Source of the DNA: Candidatus Omnitrophota bacterium
GTDB lineage: Bacteria; Omnitrophota; Koll11; Duberdicusellales; 4484-171
Length of the DNA stretch: 49,506 nucleotides
Assembly (NCBI GenBank): GCA_030692055.1
Contig: JAUYCY010000099.1
Coordinates: 1 to 49,506 of the forward strand
Direction: 5' to 3'
Shown: piece after piece, positions 13,648-21,832 of the stretch
How positions within the stretch are numbered: position 1 is the first letter of the stretch
Layout of the letters: the number at the start of each line of letters is the position of its first letter
Made by a program: the position numbers and the translations under genes
The notes under the pieces: generated by a model
Databases searched by the model: none
Seen by the model: only the letters and a program-made list of their open reading frames with translations
What the model was told of the DNA's origin: nothing

Positions 13648-15224
13648 TGGAAAAATATCAAAAATCATACCTTAGATGTCAGATGACACCTGCCTGCCGG
13701 CAAGGCAGGGATGTCAGATGTCAGATTATTATGTTTTCTGTGCTCTGTCTTCTGTCTTTTGTCTTCTGCCCCTTAGCTGTTATTTACGCACAAGATGATG
13801 TAATTCCTGTTGTCAAATTTAAGGACGCAGACATAAAGATAGTTTTACAGTCCATAGCTCAAAAAGCTATAAAAGACGGAAAGAAAGTTAATATTGTGGT
13901 AAGCCCCAAGGTGGAGGGCTTAGTGAATGTAGATTTAGAGGCGGTTGATTGGCAGACCGCGCTTAAAGGGGTGCTTAGCGCTTACGGTTATAGCTATAAA
14001 TGGGTTGGCGATAACATCATTTTAGTGGCTACGGTTGAGGAGATAAAAGAAAAAGACATACAGGATAAAGAGAGGCAAGAAATTGAGGTGCCGCGGATTA
14101 AGGTATTTAAGCTGATCTTTATAGACGCTAACGACGCTAAGATTGCAATACAATCTTTGCTTTCGCCCTTAGGAAAGGCTACGGTACTGGAGTCTACGGG
14201 CCAGGCCGGTTGGGAATTCGGAGAAGACCTTACCAAGCGAAAAAGGTCAAAGGAAGGCCAAGTTTCGCGCACTAAGACTTTAGTTGTTTCCGATACCTCA
14301 AAGAGCCTGGAAGAAGTAGAAAAGTTACTTAAAGAAATAGATAAAGAGCCTAAGCAAATTTTGATAAAAGCAAGAATTATGGAGGTAGATAGAACCCTGT
14401 TGCGTGATATTGGTTTTGATTTCGGAACCGGTTCTGGCGGCGCTTCTAGCACTACCCTTACCGATATCAAATTTAATGCTAGGGGTAATCAGACTGTCGG
14501 TGCTCATGTGCTTGAAAATACCACACCTACTATTTATCCTTCAGGCACCTCTATCACTACTTCAAACACGGGGCTAAAGTTTGATTTTAAGCTCTTAACT
14601 GGTTCTCAATTTGAAGTTATTATGCATGCGCTAGAAGATGATATGAAAACCAATGTACTTTCCGCGCCAGTTATATTAACTTTGAATAATCAAGAGGCTT
14701 CAATTCTAGTCGGCACAAAATACCCGATTATTAAAACAGAGATAAGCACTCAAACCGGACAAGTTACCGGCGGTTCTTTGGATAGATATCAGGATATCGG
14801 TATACAGCTTAATGTGGTTCCGCAAATTTGTGGAGACGCTGATGAATATGTGAATATGATTATCCACCCTATTGTCAGTTCTAAGACAGGAGATTTATCT
14901 GTCAAAGCTAGTACTTCAGATACTGCAATAGTTTCCTACCCTATAATTGATGCCCGCGAGGCAGAAACGCAAATTATACTTCGTGACGGCGAAACCATTG
15001 TGATGGGGGGGTTATTGAAAGATGTAAAGAAAAAAGAAAGAACCGGTGTCCCTGTTTTAGGTAAACTTCCTGTTCTTGGGTGGCTATTTCAGAGAGACAT
15101 TTTCTATACTGAAAAAGTAGATTTATTAATTTTTATTACTGCTAACATAGTGAAACCGGGGAAAGCTTTGCCTGCGGGTGCGGTAGAAACTAAGCCTGTG
15201 CTTTCAAAATTCAAGACAAAATAA
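13647..15224 (+). CDS. pilQ: Secretin PilQ/GspD
   Basis: 525 residues. After the signal peptide come an N0/STN-like domain (VIPVVKFKDADIKIVLQSIAQ, about 50-120), an N1-like domain (about 135-230, with a basic KRKRSKEGQVSR loop) and the C-terminal secretin barrel. The barrel is marked by VLSAPVILTLNNQEASILVG, IGIQLNVVPQI and the signature DGETIVMGGLLKD...GVPVLGKLPVLGWLF. It forms the outer-membrane pore for the pilus. The start at 13647 has GGAGG 6 bp before it; the hydrophobic core of the signal begins only at residue 29 (ATG 13731) because repeat DNA extends the N-region. Confidence 0.93.
   Translation: MEKYQKSYLRCQMTPACRQGRDVRCQIIMFSVLCLLSFVFCPLAVIYAQDDVIPVVKFKDADIKIVLQSIAQKAIKDGKKVNIVVSPKVEGLVNVDLEAVDWQTALKGVLSAYGYSYKWVGDNIILVATVEEIKEKDIQDKERQEIEVPRIKVFKLIFIDANDAKIAIQSLLSPLGKATVLESTGQAGWEFGEDLTKRKRSKEGQVSRTKTLVVSDTSKSLEEVEKLLKEIDKEPKQILIKARIMEVDRTLLRDIGFDFGTGSGGASSTTLTDIKFNARGNQTVGAHVLENTTPTIYPSGTSITTSNTGLKFDFKLLTGSQFEVIMHALEDDMKTNVLSAPVILTLNNQEASILVGTKYPIIKTEISTQTGQVTGGSLDRYQDIGIQLNVVPQICGDADEYVNMIIHPIVSSKTGDLSVKASTSDTAIVSYPIIDAREAETQIILRDGETIVMGGLLKDVKKKERTGVPVLGKLPVLGWLFQRDIFYTEKVDLLIFITANIVKPGKALPAGAVETKPVLSKFKTK
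13689..13709. repeat. CCTGCCTGCCGGC palindrome inside the pilQ signal sequence
   Basis: A copy of the dispersed 20-bp palindrome with one extra base lies between direct repeats of GATGTCAGAT. It is translated as TPACRQGRDV within the first 28 codons. Confidence 0.7.
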
Positions 15225-15261
15225 AATAGAAGGCAAATTTTCATAAAAAAGTTTTATCATG

Positions 15262-15342
15262 GATGCAAACAGATGGTTACGGATGTCGCGGATGAAAAAT
15301 ATCAGAATTATCCGTTTGAATCCGTCAAAATCCGTATGCATC
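15262..15342 (+). repeat. GATGCAAACGGAT-family element, smallest copy
   Basis: GATGCAAACAGAT (15262-15274) faces ATCCGTATGCATC (15330-15342). Only 81 bp, with no gene and no CCTGCC palindrome. It lies in the pilQ to gspA gap. The stretch around GGTTACGGATGTCGCGGAT matches the element at 798-952. Confidence 0.8.
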
Positions 15343-15387
15343 CCTTATGTCTTCACATAAACACAGTTAAAATAATGCCCCAATAAA

Positions 15388-16185
15388 ATGTATATTGATT
15401 TTTACGGCCTTAAAACCTTTCCTTTTAGTATTACCAGTAATCCTGAATTTTTCTTTGCCAGCGATTCTCATAAGGAAGCTTTGGCTTGCCTTTTATACGG
15501 TATTCAGGAAAAAAGAGGCATAATTTTAATGACCGGAGAAGTCGGAACAGGGAAAACTACACTTTGTAAGACCCTGCTTACAGGGCTACCGTCAAACATA
15601 AAAACCTCTCTCATCCTTAACCCTTATTTTAGCGAAGTGCAGCTGCTTCAAGCAGTTATTCAGGATTTTGGAATTATTGCAGTAAAAAAGAGCCGCCTAG
15701 ATATAGTCAATGCTTTAAATTCTTTTTTATTAGATATCCGTTTACAGGGAGGTAATGCAGTTTTGATCGTTGACGAAGCACAGAATTTAACTAACCGTCA
15801 GTTAGAGCAAGTAAGGCTTCTTTCTAATCTAGAGACATCGGATGAAAAATTGCTGCAGATAATTCTTGTGGGCCAACCCGAGCTTGATGAAAAACTTAAA
15901 GCATTTGGCCTGCGCCAAATCCGTCAGAGAATATGTATAAAATATAAACTTGTTCCGCTACGCGAAGAAGAAGTCAAAGATTACATAGATTTCCGGCTTA
16001 AAAAAGCAGGCGATATTAGTTTAGCCATCGAGCCTTCTGCCTATAAGGTTATCTATGAATTTTCCAAAGGTATCCCTCGTCTTATCAATGTACTTTGTGA
16101 CAGGGCAATGCTGTGCGGTTTTGTAAAAGATAGAAAGGTTTTTGACGAGGAAATTTTGAAAGCCTGTATCGAAGAACTAAAATAG
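15388..16185 (+). CDS. ExeA/GspA/MshM-type AAA ATPase
   Basis: 265 residues. It begins MYIDFYGLKTFPFSITSNPEFFF, the family hallmark. Walker A is GEVGTGKT (50-57) and Walker B is AVLIVDEAQNL (D129-E130), followed by the arginine-finger region RLLSNLETSDEKLLQIILVGQPEL and the C-terminal lid. ExeA with ExeB inserts the secretin through peptidoglycan in Aeromonas; MshM is its pilus counterpart. The C-terminal peptidoglycan-binding domain of full ExeA is absent, so this is the short MshM-like form. It is followed by a GspB-like gene, completing the pair. Confidence 0.88.
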   Translation: MYIDFYGLKTFPFSITSNPEFFFASDSHKEALACLLYGIQEKRGIILMTGEVGTGKTTLCKTLLTGLPSNIKTSLILNPYFSEVQLLQAVIQDFGIIAVKKSRLDIVNALNSFLLDIRLQGGNAVLIVDEAQNLTNRQLEQVRLLSNLETSDEKLLQIILVGQPELDEKLKAFGLRQIRQRICIKYKLVPLREEEVKDYIDFRLKKAGDISLAIEPSAYKVIYEFSKGIPRLINVLCDRAMLCGFVKDRKVFDEEILKACIEELK

Positions 16186-16193
16186 TAAAAGCA

Positions 16194-16305
16194 GATGCAG
16201 ACGGATAAAATAGATTCAAACAGATGAGAGCGGATGCATACGGATAATTCATCTGTTTGCATCCCCGCCTTGCCGGCGAGGCAGGCGCCATAATCCGTGT
16301 GCATC
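16194..16305 (+). repeat. GATGCAAACGGAT-family element, gene-less, before gspB
   Basis: GATGCAGACGGAT at 16194, GATTCAAACAGAT, a looped palindrome with CCCCGCCTTGCCGGCGAGG, and ATCCGTGTGCATC (16293-16305). Its right half closely matches the right half of 8734-8918. It ends 15 bp before the gspB ATG. Confidence 0.83.
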
Positions 16306-16320
16306 TGTTACGCGAGAGCG

Positions 16321-16845
16321 ATGAGTATAATTTACGAAGCTTTAAAAAAATTAGAGGATAATAACGATAGAAACTGTATTAATACTAGCGCCTCTAAGCA
16401 AAGCCTTGAAAAGCCTATTAGCAAGAGCCGTAAGCGCAGCAATAAAGTCATAATATACGTATTATTGATAGTTTTTTTCATTTGTATTTCTTTTCTTGCC
16501 GCAATGTATTTAGCGAATATAAATAGGCCTAAACATATAAACAGTATTATTTTCAATGATACGTTAACAAAGCCAATTATTCCACTAACAACACCTATCG
16601 TAGAACCACCCAAATTAAAAAGCCAATCTACGTCAACGCAGCCATCGCCGCAGGTAGTAGCTACTTATCCTTTGTATACGCTAGAAGGAATAGTCTATGA
16701 CGAGGCAGCTCCTTTTGCAATAATCAATGGTAAAATGCTAAAGAAGGCAGACAAAATCGATGATTTTGAAGTCATTGATATTACTGCTAAAACAGTCGAA
16801 CTCCTCAATCTCAAAGACAATACTAAACTTACCCTCTCGCTTTAG
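16321..16845 (+). CDS. GspB/ExeB-like membrane protein
   Basis: 174 residues. It begins MSIIYEALKKLEDNN, the conserved cytoplasmic start of GspB proteins. One membrane helix (about 43-64), a Pro/Thr/Ser-rich linker and a C-terminal PilP/GspC-like domain (YTLEGIVYDEAAPFAIINGKMLKKAD) follow. It is the probable partner of the preceding ATPase for secretin placement. An upstream in-frame start at 16297 would add eight residues translated from repeat DNA; ATG 16321 fits the family. Confidence 0.83.
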   Translation: MSIIYEALKKLEDNNDRNCINTSASKQSLEKPISKSRKRSNKVIIYVLLIVFFICISFLAAMYLANINRPKHINSIIFNDTLTKPIIPLTTPIVEPPKLKSQSTSTQPSPQVVATYPLYTLEGIVYDEAAPFAIINGKMLKKADKIDDFEVIDITAKTVELLNLKDNTKLTLSL

Positions 16846-16870
16846 ATTATCTATTCTATTTAGCATAAAT

Positions 16871-17010
16871 GGGACTGTTGCAAAATGCACCAGTCCCTGA
16901 TTACAATGATTACTAAAAGATTCCAACGATTGAAAACATTAACAATTTTAATCACTGTAATCAAGTTTTAATCGCTGGAATCAGGGACTGTTGCGTTTCG
17001 CAACAGTCCC
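16871..17010 (+). repeat. GGGACTGTTGC hairpin-ended element upstream of rlmN
   Basis: Hairpins at both ends: 16871-16897 (GGGACT...AGTCCC) and 16984-17010 (GGGACTGTTGC/GCAACAGTCCC). Between them are GATTACAATGATT words facing AATCACTGTAATC and AATCGCTGGAATC. A related element follows rlmN. Confidence 0.8.
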
Positions 17011-17038
17011 ACTATAACAGCCTAATGCAAAATCTCGG

Positions 17039-18061
17039 ATGAAACAAGATATAAAAAATTATACCCTGCAAGATTTAAATAAGCGTTTTATGGGCGAAAA
17101 CTTGCCAAAATTTTATGCTTGTCAAGTCTTCAGCTGGCTTTACGAAAAAAGAATCGAAGATTTCGATAAAATGACGAATATTTCAAAAGACGCAAGAGAG
17201 TTATTAAAAAGTAAGTTTTATTTCTCAAATTTAAATTTGTTGAAAAAAGAAGTTTCCTGTGATGGCACAGAAAAGTTTTTATTCAGTTTAAGCGACGATT
17301 ATAAAATCGAGTCAGTTTTGATTCCCGAAAGCAGCCGTCTTACCCTTTGTTTGTCCACGCAGGTAGGTTGTAAATTCAAGTGCAATTTCTGCCTCAGCGG
17401 CCAAAAAGGATTTAAAAGAAACTTAGACACTTGCGAAATTATAAATCAGTATTTATTTATCAGCGATGTAGTTTTACCCAAAAAAATCACAAACATTGTT
17501 TTTATGGGCATAGGTGAACCACTTGATAATTTTACTAATACCATAAACGCCGTAAAGATATTCATGGACACTCGAGGTCTATCCCTTGGTAGGCTAAGAA
17601 TATGCATTTCTACGTGCGGATTAATTCCAGAGATAAAAAGATTAGCCCAATTAAAGTTGGGAATAAAACTTTCCGTGTCTTTACATTCTGCAAATGACGA
17701 CACACGCACAAAGCTTATGCCCATAAACAAGCGATACCCGTTAGTTGAGCTCATGAAAGCAGTTAAAGAATTCGCAAGGTATGAAAGGTATCCGGTTACC
17801 TTTGAATATGCTTTGCTTTCCGCGCTTAATACAAGTAAAAAAGACGCAGTAGAACTTGCATATTTATTAAAACATATACACTGCAAGGTCAATTTAATAC
17901 CTTATAATCACTCCTGTTTGAAATTTAAAGCTCCTTCGCCGGAAGAAATACAGGATTTTAGCCAAATATTAAAAGAAAAAGGCATATTTTTTACTTTAAG
18001 AAAAGCAAGAGGCGAAGATATTAATGCCGCTTGCGGGCAGTTGCGCGCACTATGGGATTAA
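17039..18061 (+). CDS. rlmN: Dual-specificity RNA methyltransferase RlmN
   Basis: 340 residues, normal length. The radical SAM cluster motif is CKFKCNFC (C111, C115, C118) preceded by STQVG. GIGEPLDN is the SAM-binding GEP motif, and the resolving cysteine is in DINAACGQLR near the C-terminus. It adds the C2 methyl group to A2503 of 23S rRNA and A37 of some tRNAs. The 28 bases before the ATG are shared with the gene at 43902. It is bracketed by two similar repeats in the same orientation. Confidence 0.95.
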   Translation: MKQDIKNYTLQDLNKRFMGENLPKFYACQVFSWLYEKRIEDFDKMTNISKDARELLKSKFYFSNLNLLKKEVSCDGTEKFLFSLSDDYKIESVLIPESSRLTLCLSTQVGCKFKCNFCLSGQKGFKRNLDTCEIINQYLFISDVVLPKKITNIVFMGIGEPLDNFTNTINAVKIFMDTRGLSLGRLRICISTCGLIPEIKRLAQLKLGIKLSVSLHSANDDTRTKLMPINKRYPLVELMKAVKEFARYERYPVTFEYALLSALNTSKKDAVELAYLLKHIHCKVNLIPYNHSCLKFKAPSPEEIQDFSQILKEKGIFFTLRKARGEDINAACGQLRALWD

Positions 18062-18066
18062 AATAT

Positions 18067-18254
18067 GGGACTGTTGCAAAACGCAACAGTCCCTGATTAG
18101 ACCCTTCCTTAAAAGGTGTAGGAAGGTCTATCCTTTAGGATTACAGTGATTCATCTGCGATTACAACGATTGAAAACATTGGCATTTCCAATCACAGTAA
18201 TCATCTTTTAATCATTGAAATCAGACGCTGGCGCTATTTCGCGACAGCGCCAAT
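18067..18254 (+). repeat. GGGACTGTTGC hairpin-ended element downstream of rlmN
   Basis: Starts with the hairpin 18067-18093 (GGGACTGTTGC/GCAACAGTCCC) 6 bp after the rlmN stop, which could terminate transcription. It has GATTACAACGATTG words and ends in a diverged hairpin with arms GGCGCT/AGCGCC (about 18230-18252). A 45-bp repeat (18098-18141) with arms GACCCTTCC/GGAAGGTC is inserted in it; that repeat recurs inverted at 21682-21728. Confidence 0.75.
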
Positions 18255-18264
18255 ATAATTCATT

Positions 18265-18452
18265 GATTACACACCCGCCTACCCAGCAGGGTGTCCTGTT
18301 GGACTACGCTAAAGCTTCGGCGGGCAAGGATTAGAAAAGATTACAGATTATTGTAAAGATCGGTGCAATCCGCATCTTCCGCCTCGTGCCAGAGGCAGAT
18401 CCGCCTCTGGCGGAGAAAGCGAATCCGCTCTTGAGCGGAAATCAGCGTAATC
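18265..18452. repeat. GATTAC-ended composite palindrome
   Basis: GATTACAC at 18265 faces GCGTAATC ending 18452. Inside are GC hairpins such as GCCAGAGGC/GCCTCTGGC and TCCGCTCTTGAGCGGA. There is no open frame. It fills the gap before the VTT-protein gene. Confidence 0.65.
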
Positions 18453-18473
18453 ATTCTTAGAAAGGAGAAGAAT

Positions 18474-19151
18474 ATGAAGGCTTTTTATTCGAATAAGTAT
18501 TTTAAAATTTTTATATTCATAGTTTTTATTTTAGCAGTTGTGGCCATCGGCAATTTCTTTTCTAAGGATATAGAAAAAATAGGAAATTTTTTAAAGAAAA
18601 TACCCACTCTATATTCATCTTTAACATTTATCCTTCTTTATGTGCTATCTAACTTTTTTATTTTTGCTGACGTAAAAGATTTACTCAAACCCATTGCCGC
18701 GGTAGTTTTTGGAGCATATATTAGCACTTTTCTTATCTACATCGCGGAAATAATCAATGCATATATATTTTTTAATGTTAGTAATATTTTAGGCAAGAAA
18801 TTTGTCGAAAAATCTTTGAAGGGAAAATTTAAGAACTTTTATGAAAAATTAGAAAATATAAATTTTGGATGGATATTTTTGTTGCGCCTTATGCCGATAA
18901 TTCCTTATAGAGTTTTGGATATTAGTTTTGGATTAAGTAAAGTTTCTTTTAGAAAGTATATCATGGTCGTTATTTTTGCATCTTTGCCAAGAATATTCTG
19001 GATCCAGGCAGTTTTGGCTTCGGCGGGAGGATTCTATCCTGAAAAAATTTTGAAATATTATCAAGAAAATCCTCACGTCACTCTTTTTATTTTTCTATAT
19101 TTTGTCATATCTATTATTTTAGCATTTGCCCTGAAGAAGAAATTCAAGTGA
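18474..19151 (+). CDS. TVP38/TMEM64 (VTT domain, DedA-like) membrane protein
   Basis: 225 residues with about five membrane helices. The VTT/SNARE-associated core is seen as LLRLMPIIPYRVLDISFGLSKVSFRKY...ASLPRIFW (about 138-178), with the conserved arginine and prolines. Family members are inner-membrane proteins linked to lipid scrambling or half-transport. The Shine-Dalgarno is AAAGGAG. It overlaps the following radical SAM gene by GTGA, so the two form an operon. Confidence 0.85.
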   Translation: MKAFYSNKYFKIFIFIVFILAVVAIGNFFSKDIEKIGNFLKKIPTLYSSLTFILLYVLSNFFIFADVKDLLKPIAAVVFGAYISTFLIYIAEIINAYIFFNVSNILGKKFVEKSLKGKFKNFYEKLENINFGWIFLLRLMPIIPYRVLDISFGLSKVSFRKYIMVVIFASLPRIFWIQAVLASAGGFYPEKILKYYQENPHVTLFIFLYFVISIILAFALKKKFK

Positions 19152-20044
19152 TTCCTTCATATCTTAACCTGCATATTCAAGATACAATAAAAAAGGCAAG
19201 AGACATTCTCTTCGACAGCCTTAAGAGATGTAATCTTTGTCCTAGAAACTGTGGAGTCAATAGGTTAAACGGAGAGGTTGGTTTTTGTAAGATAAATAGG
19301 CTGGCTAAGGTCGATAGTGCATTTTTACATTTCGGGGAAGAACCTGAGCTTGTCGGCAACGGTGGTTCAGGAACAATATTTTTTTCCCACTGTAATTTAG
19401 GATGCATTTATTGCCAGAATTATAACCTTTCGCATTTAGGAGAGGGGAGTGAGGTCAGCGCCCAAGAGCTTGCAGAAATGATGCTGTCTTTACAAAGCCA
19501 AGGTGCAGAAAACATAAATTTTGTAACACCTACCCACGTAATAGTTCAAATTTTAGAAGCTTTAATTATTGCCATAGAAAAAGGATTGCATCTACCTTTG
19601 GTGTATAACTGTGGTGGGTACGAAAATTTAAATGTCATTAATCTCGCTTCCGGGGTATTTAATATTTACATGCCTGATATTAAATATTCTGATAATACCG
19701 TGGCGCTAAAATATTCCGGTGTTTCTGATTATTGGCAAGTAGCGCAGGCAGCGGTCAAGGAAATGCATAGGCAAGTGGGAGATTTGCTGATAGAAAAAAA
19801 TGTAGCCAAAAAAGGCCTTCTTGTTAGGCACTTGATATTGCCTAATCGTTTAGCCGGCTCATTTAAGGTGTTAGATTTTATTAAAGATTTATCGTTGCAA
19901 ACGTATGTCAATATTATGGACCAGTACCGGCCTTGCCATATGGCATATAAATTCAATGAATTATTGAGAAGGATAACTCAAAAAGAGTATTCAGAAGTCG
20001 TAAACTATGCCAAAGAAATAGGTTTGCATAGAGGATTTGGATGA
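19148..20044 (+). CDS. PflX-like radical SAM protein (COG1313)
   Basis: 298 residues. It has an N-terminal cysteine cluster CNLCPRNC...GFC (C28, C31, C35, C47) and then the radical SAM motif CNLGCIYC (C82, C86, C89). The order and spacing match the PflX/YggA-type group related to pyruvate formate-lyase activating enzymes, whose target is not established. No glycyl radical enzyme is in the window. GTG start overlaps the upstream stop by 4 bp. An ATGA overlap at its end leads into repeat DNA. Confidence 0.88.
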   Translation: MIPSYLNLHIQDTIKKARDILFDSLKRCNLCPRNCGVNRLNGEVGFCKINRLAKVDSAFLHFGEEPELVGNGGSGTIFFSHCNLGCIYCQNYNLSHLGEGSEVSAQELAEMMLSLQSQGAENINFVTPTHVIVQILEALIIAIEKGLHLPLVYNCGGYENLNVINLASGVFNIYMPDIKYSDNTVALKYSGVSDYWQVAQAAVKEMHRQVGDLLIEKNVAKKGLLVRHLILPNRLAGSFKVLDFIKDLSLQTYVNIMDQYRPCHMAYKFNELLRRITQKEYSEVVNYAKEIGLHRGFG

Positions 20045-20064
20045 GTACACCGCATACCGCAAGA

Positions 20065-20290
20065 TTTTTATCCGCCTACGCAGGAGACGACCCCGACGTA
20101 ACGTCGGGGTGGATGGCGAAGCATACCCGCCGTAGCCTTGGCGAAGGCGGGTATGCTTCGGCGGATTTCGCCGAAGAATTTGAAGATAACGCGGGTGTCC
20201 TTCGACAGGCTCAGGATGGTTCGAAAGATGGTGAGCGAAGTCGAACCATAAACCCGCGGAGCTTCATTTTTAGTCTGGAGTTCAAAAAAC
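20065..20290. repeat. Composite repeat block between the pflX-like gene and truD
   Basis: It contains the palindrome CCCCGACGTAACGTCGGGG (about 20091-20109, also near 42636), a hairpin CATACCCGCC/GGCGGGTATG, and a TTCGACAGGCTCAGG...GAGCGAAGTCGAA unit inside outer arms GCGGGT/ACCCGC (20191-20257). An 89-codon open frame starting at 20041 runs through it but looks entirely repeat-derived. Confidence 0.75.
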
Positions 20291-21469
20291 ATGAAGCCAT
20301 TAAAAATTAAAGTACAACCGGATGATTTTGTAGTGGAGGAAATAGCAGAACTTCCGTTAAGGCAGAGAGGAAAGTTTGCGGTTTATTTTCTACGAAAGAA
20401 AAGTTGGTCAACCCTTGAGTTGTTACGTAAATTATCCCAAGAATTTAAAATTCCCTTCAGTTTCTTTTCTTACGGTGGCAGAAAAGATAAGCACGCACTC
20501 ACTACGCAATATATTACCATTAAACACCAAAAGCAAATAAAGGTGGAAGATAAAAGGTATTCTTTAAGTTTTATGGGCTTTATGGATAGGCCCATGGGCC
20601 CTGATCTTATAATGGGTAACAAATTTGAAGTGGTGGTGAGAGAGCTTTGTGAGGAAGAAATAAATAGCGCGATAGCAGAGATAGAAATTGTTAAAACAAG
20701 CGGTTATTGTAATTATTTTGACGACCAAAGATTTGGCAGTTTTGACAAAGAACAGGGGTTTATCGCAGAAAAAATTATAAAAAAACAATATAACGGCGCA
20801 CTTAAGGTATATTTAACTCACATTAGCTCAAGAGACAGACAAAAAGATAAACAAAAAAAACAGTTCTTTTCTGAAAACTGGAAGGATTGGAAAACTTGTT
20901 GTGAAAAAGCAGAAACAGAATTTGAAAAAAATACTTTCAGTTTTCTTATGAAAAACTCTAAGGGGTTTTTGCCAATGCTTCAGAAGATACCTAAAGAAGA
21001 GATGTCTTTGTTCTTTTCTTGTTACCAGTCTTATTTGTGGAACGAATTACTAAGAAGAATTATTTTAAAGCAGCCCAAGAGCTTATTAAAATTCTATGAA
21101 GGTATGATTGGTAGCTATATTTTTTATACCGATTTAGATAGCGAGAATACCCAATATTTAAAGACTTTAAATATTCCTACGCTAAGCTCAAAAATGAAAG
21201 TAGCCGATAGCTTATCACGGGGTATTTGTGAAGAAATTTTAATGGAAAATGGCATAAAAACTTCTATGTTTAATATACGTCAAGTCCGCCAAGCTTTTTT
21301 TAAATCCAGCGAGCGAAAAGCTATCGTTGTACCTTTAAATATTTCATTTGATTTCTTGAATGATGAAATTTATAAAAATAGTAAAAAGCTAGTTCTTAAA
21401 TTTAGCCTCCCGCGCGCAAGTTACGCAACTATGTTTGTAAAAAGAATATTTAGTAGTACTTTGCAGTAA
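20291..21469 (+). CDS. truD: tRNA pseudouridine(13) synthase TruD
   Basis: 392 residues. Motif I is GGRKDKHALTTQYI with catalytic D66. Motif II is NYFDDQRFGS (standard NYFGxQRFG). The C-terminal YATMFVKRIF matches the family end. It is a stand-alone synthase that isomerises U13 of tRNA. The length is nearer to archaeal/eukaryotic-like TruD than to the 349-residue E. coli enzyme, with an expanded TRUD insertion. The ATG follows repeat DNA without a clear Shine-Dalgarno. Confidence 0.93.
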   Translation: MKPLKIKVQPDDFVVEEIAELPLRQRGKFAVYFLRKKSWSTLELLRKLSQEFKIPFSFFSYGGRKDKHALTTQYITIKHQKQIKVEDKRYSLSFMGFMDRPMGPDLIMGNKFEVVVRELCEEEINSAIAEIEIVKTSGYCNYFDDQRFGSFDKEQGFIAEKIIKKQYNGALKVYLTHISSRDRQKDKQKKQFFSENWKDWKTCCEKAETEFEKNTFSFLMKNSKGFLPMLQKIPKEEMSLFFSCYQSYLWNELLRRIILKQPKSLLKFYEGMIGSYIFYTDLDSENTQYLKTLNIPTLSSKMKVADSLSRGICEEILMENGIKTSMFNIRQVRQAFFKSSERKAIVVPLNISFDFLNDEIYKNSKKLVLKFSLPRASYATMFVKRIFSSTLQ

Positions 21470-21480
21470 AGAAGCTATTT

Positions 21481-21517
21481 GTTATGAAGCTTTCTCAGCT
21501 TTATAACAGAAATTTTT
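21481..21517 (+). terminator. Hairpin after truD
   Basis: GTTATGAAGCT (21481-21491) pairs with AGCTTTATAAC (21497-21507) with one G-U pair, followed by AGAAATTTTT. It is a plausible weak terminator. Confidence 0.6.
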
Positions 21518-21590
21518 CATAGCTAATTATAAATCAAGGAGTTATCTCTTATATCCATCTTTTTAAAGTCTTTGTATTAAGAAAGCTTCT

Positions 21591-21681
21591 GATTACACAG
21601 ATTAAATACACCTGCCTGCCGGCAGGCAGGGATTACACCGATTAAAAGATACTGTAAACTATTACAAAAATCTATGTAATC
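21591..21681. repeat. GATTACACAGATT palindromic element
   Basis: GATTACACAGATT (21591-21603) faces AATCTATGTAATC (21669-21681), with GATTACACCGATT inside and a perfect copy of the 20-bp palindrome at 21611-21630. Confidence 0.78.
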
Positions 21682-21728
21682 CTAAAGGATAGACCTTCCT
21701 ATACCTTTAAAGGAAGGGTCTAATCTTC
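21682..21728 (-). repeat. 45-bp repeat with GACCTTCC/GGAAGGGTC arms
   Basis: Reverse complement of the unit at 18098-18141 with few changes. It has its own inverted arms. A TTCGAC/CTCAGG-type unit follows at about 21755-21800, then a hairpin-like CAAGTTCTTTCCC/GGGAAAGAACTTT (about 21793-21833). Confidence 0.72.
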
Positions 21729-21832
21729 CTAAAATCGTTGTAATCAATCCTTCGATTCCACTCAGGATTGACCCTGAGCTTGTCGAATGGGTCAAGTTCT
21801 TTCCCTTTGCCATAAACTTGGGGAAAGAACTT

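Noticed and set aside
16053..16304. Minus-strand open frames over the end of gspA
   Set aside because: Shadow of gspA plus repeat DNA; no start signals.
18254..18473. tRNA or other structured RNA gene in the hairpin-rich gap
   Set aside because: Hairpins are nested palindromes of the repeat families; no cloverleaf, anticodon arm or CCA end could be drawn.
20041..20310. An 89-codon open frame overlapping the PflX-like stop by ATGA
   Set aside because: Apart from its first few codons it translates three palindromic repeats and overlaps the truD start; most likely not a gene, although the ATGA overlap is noted.
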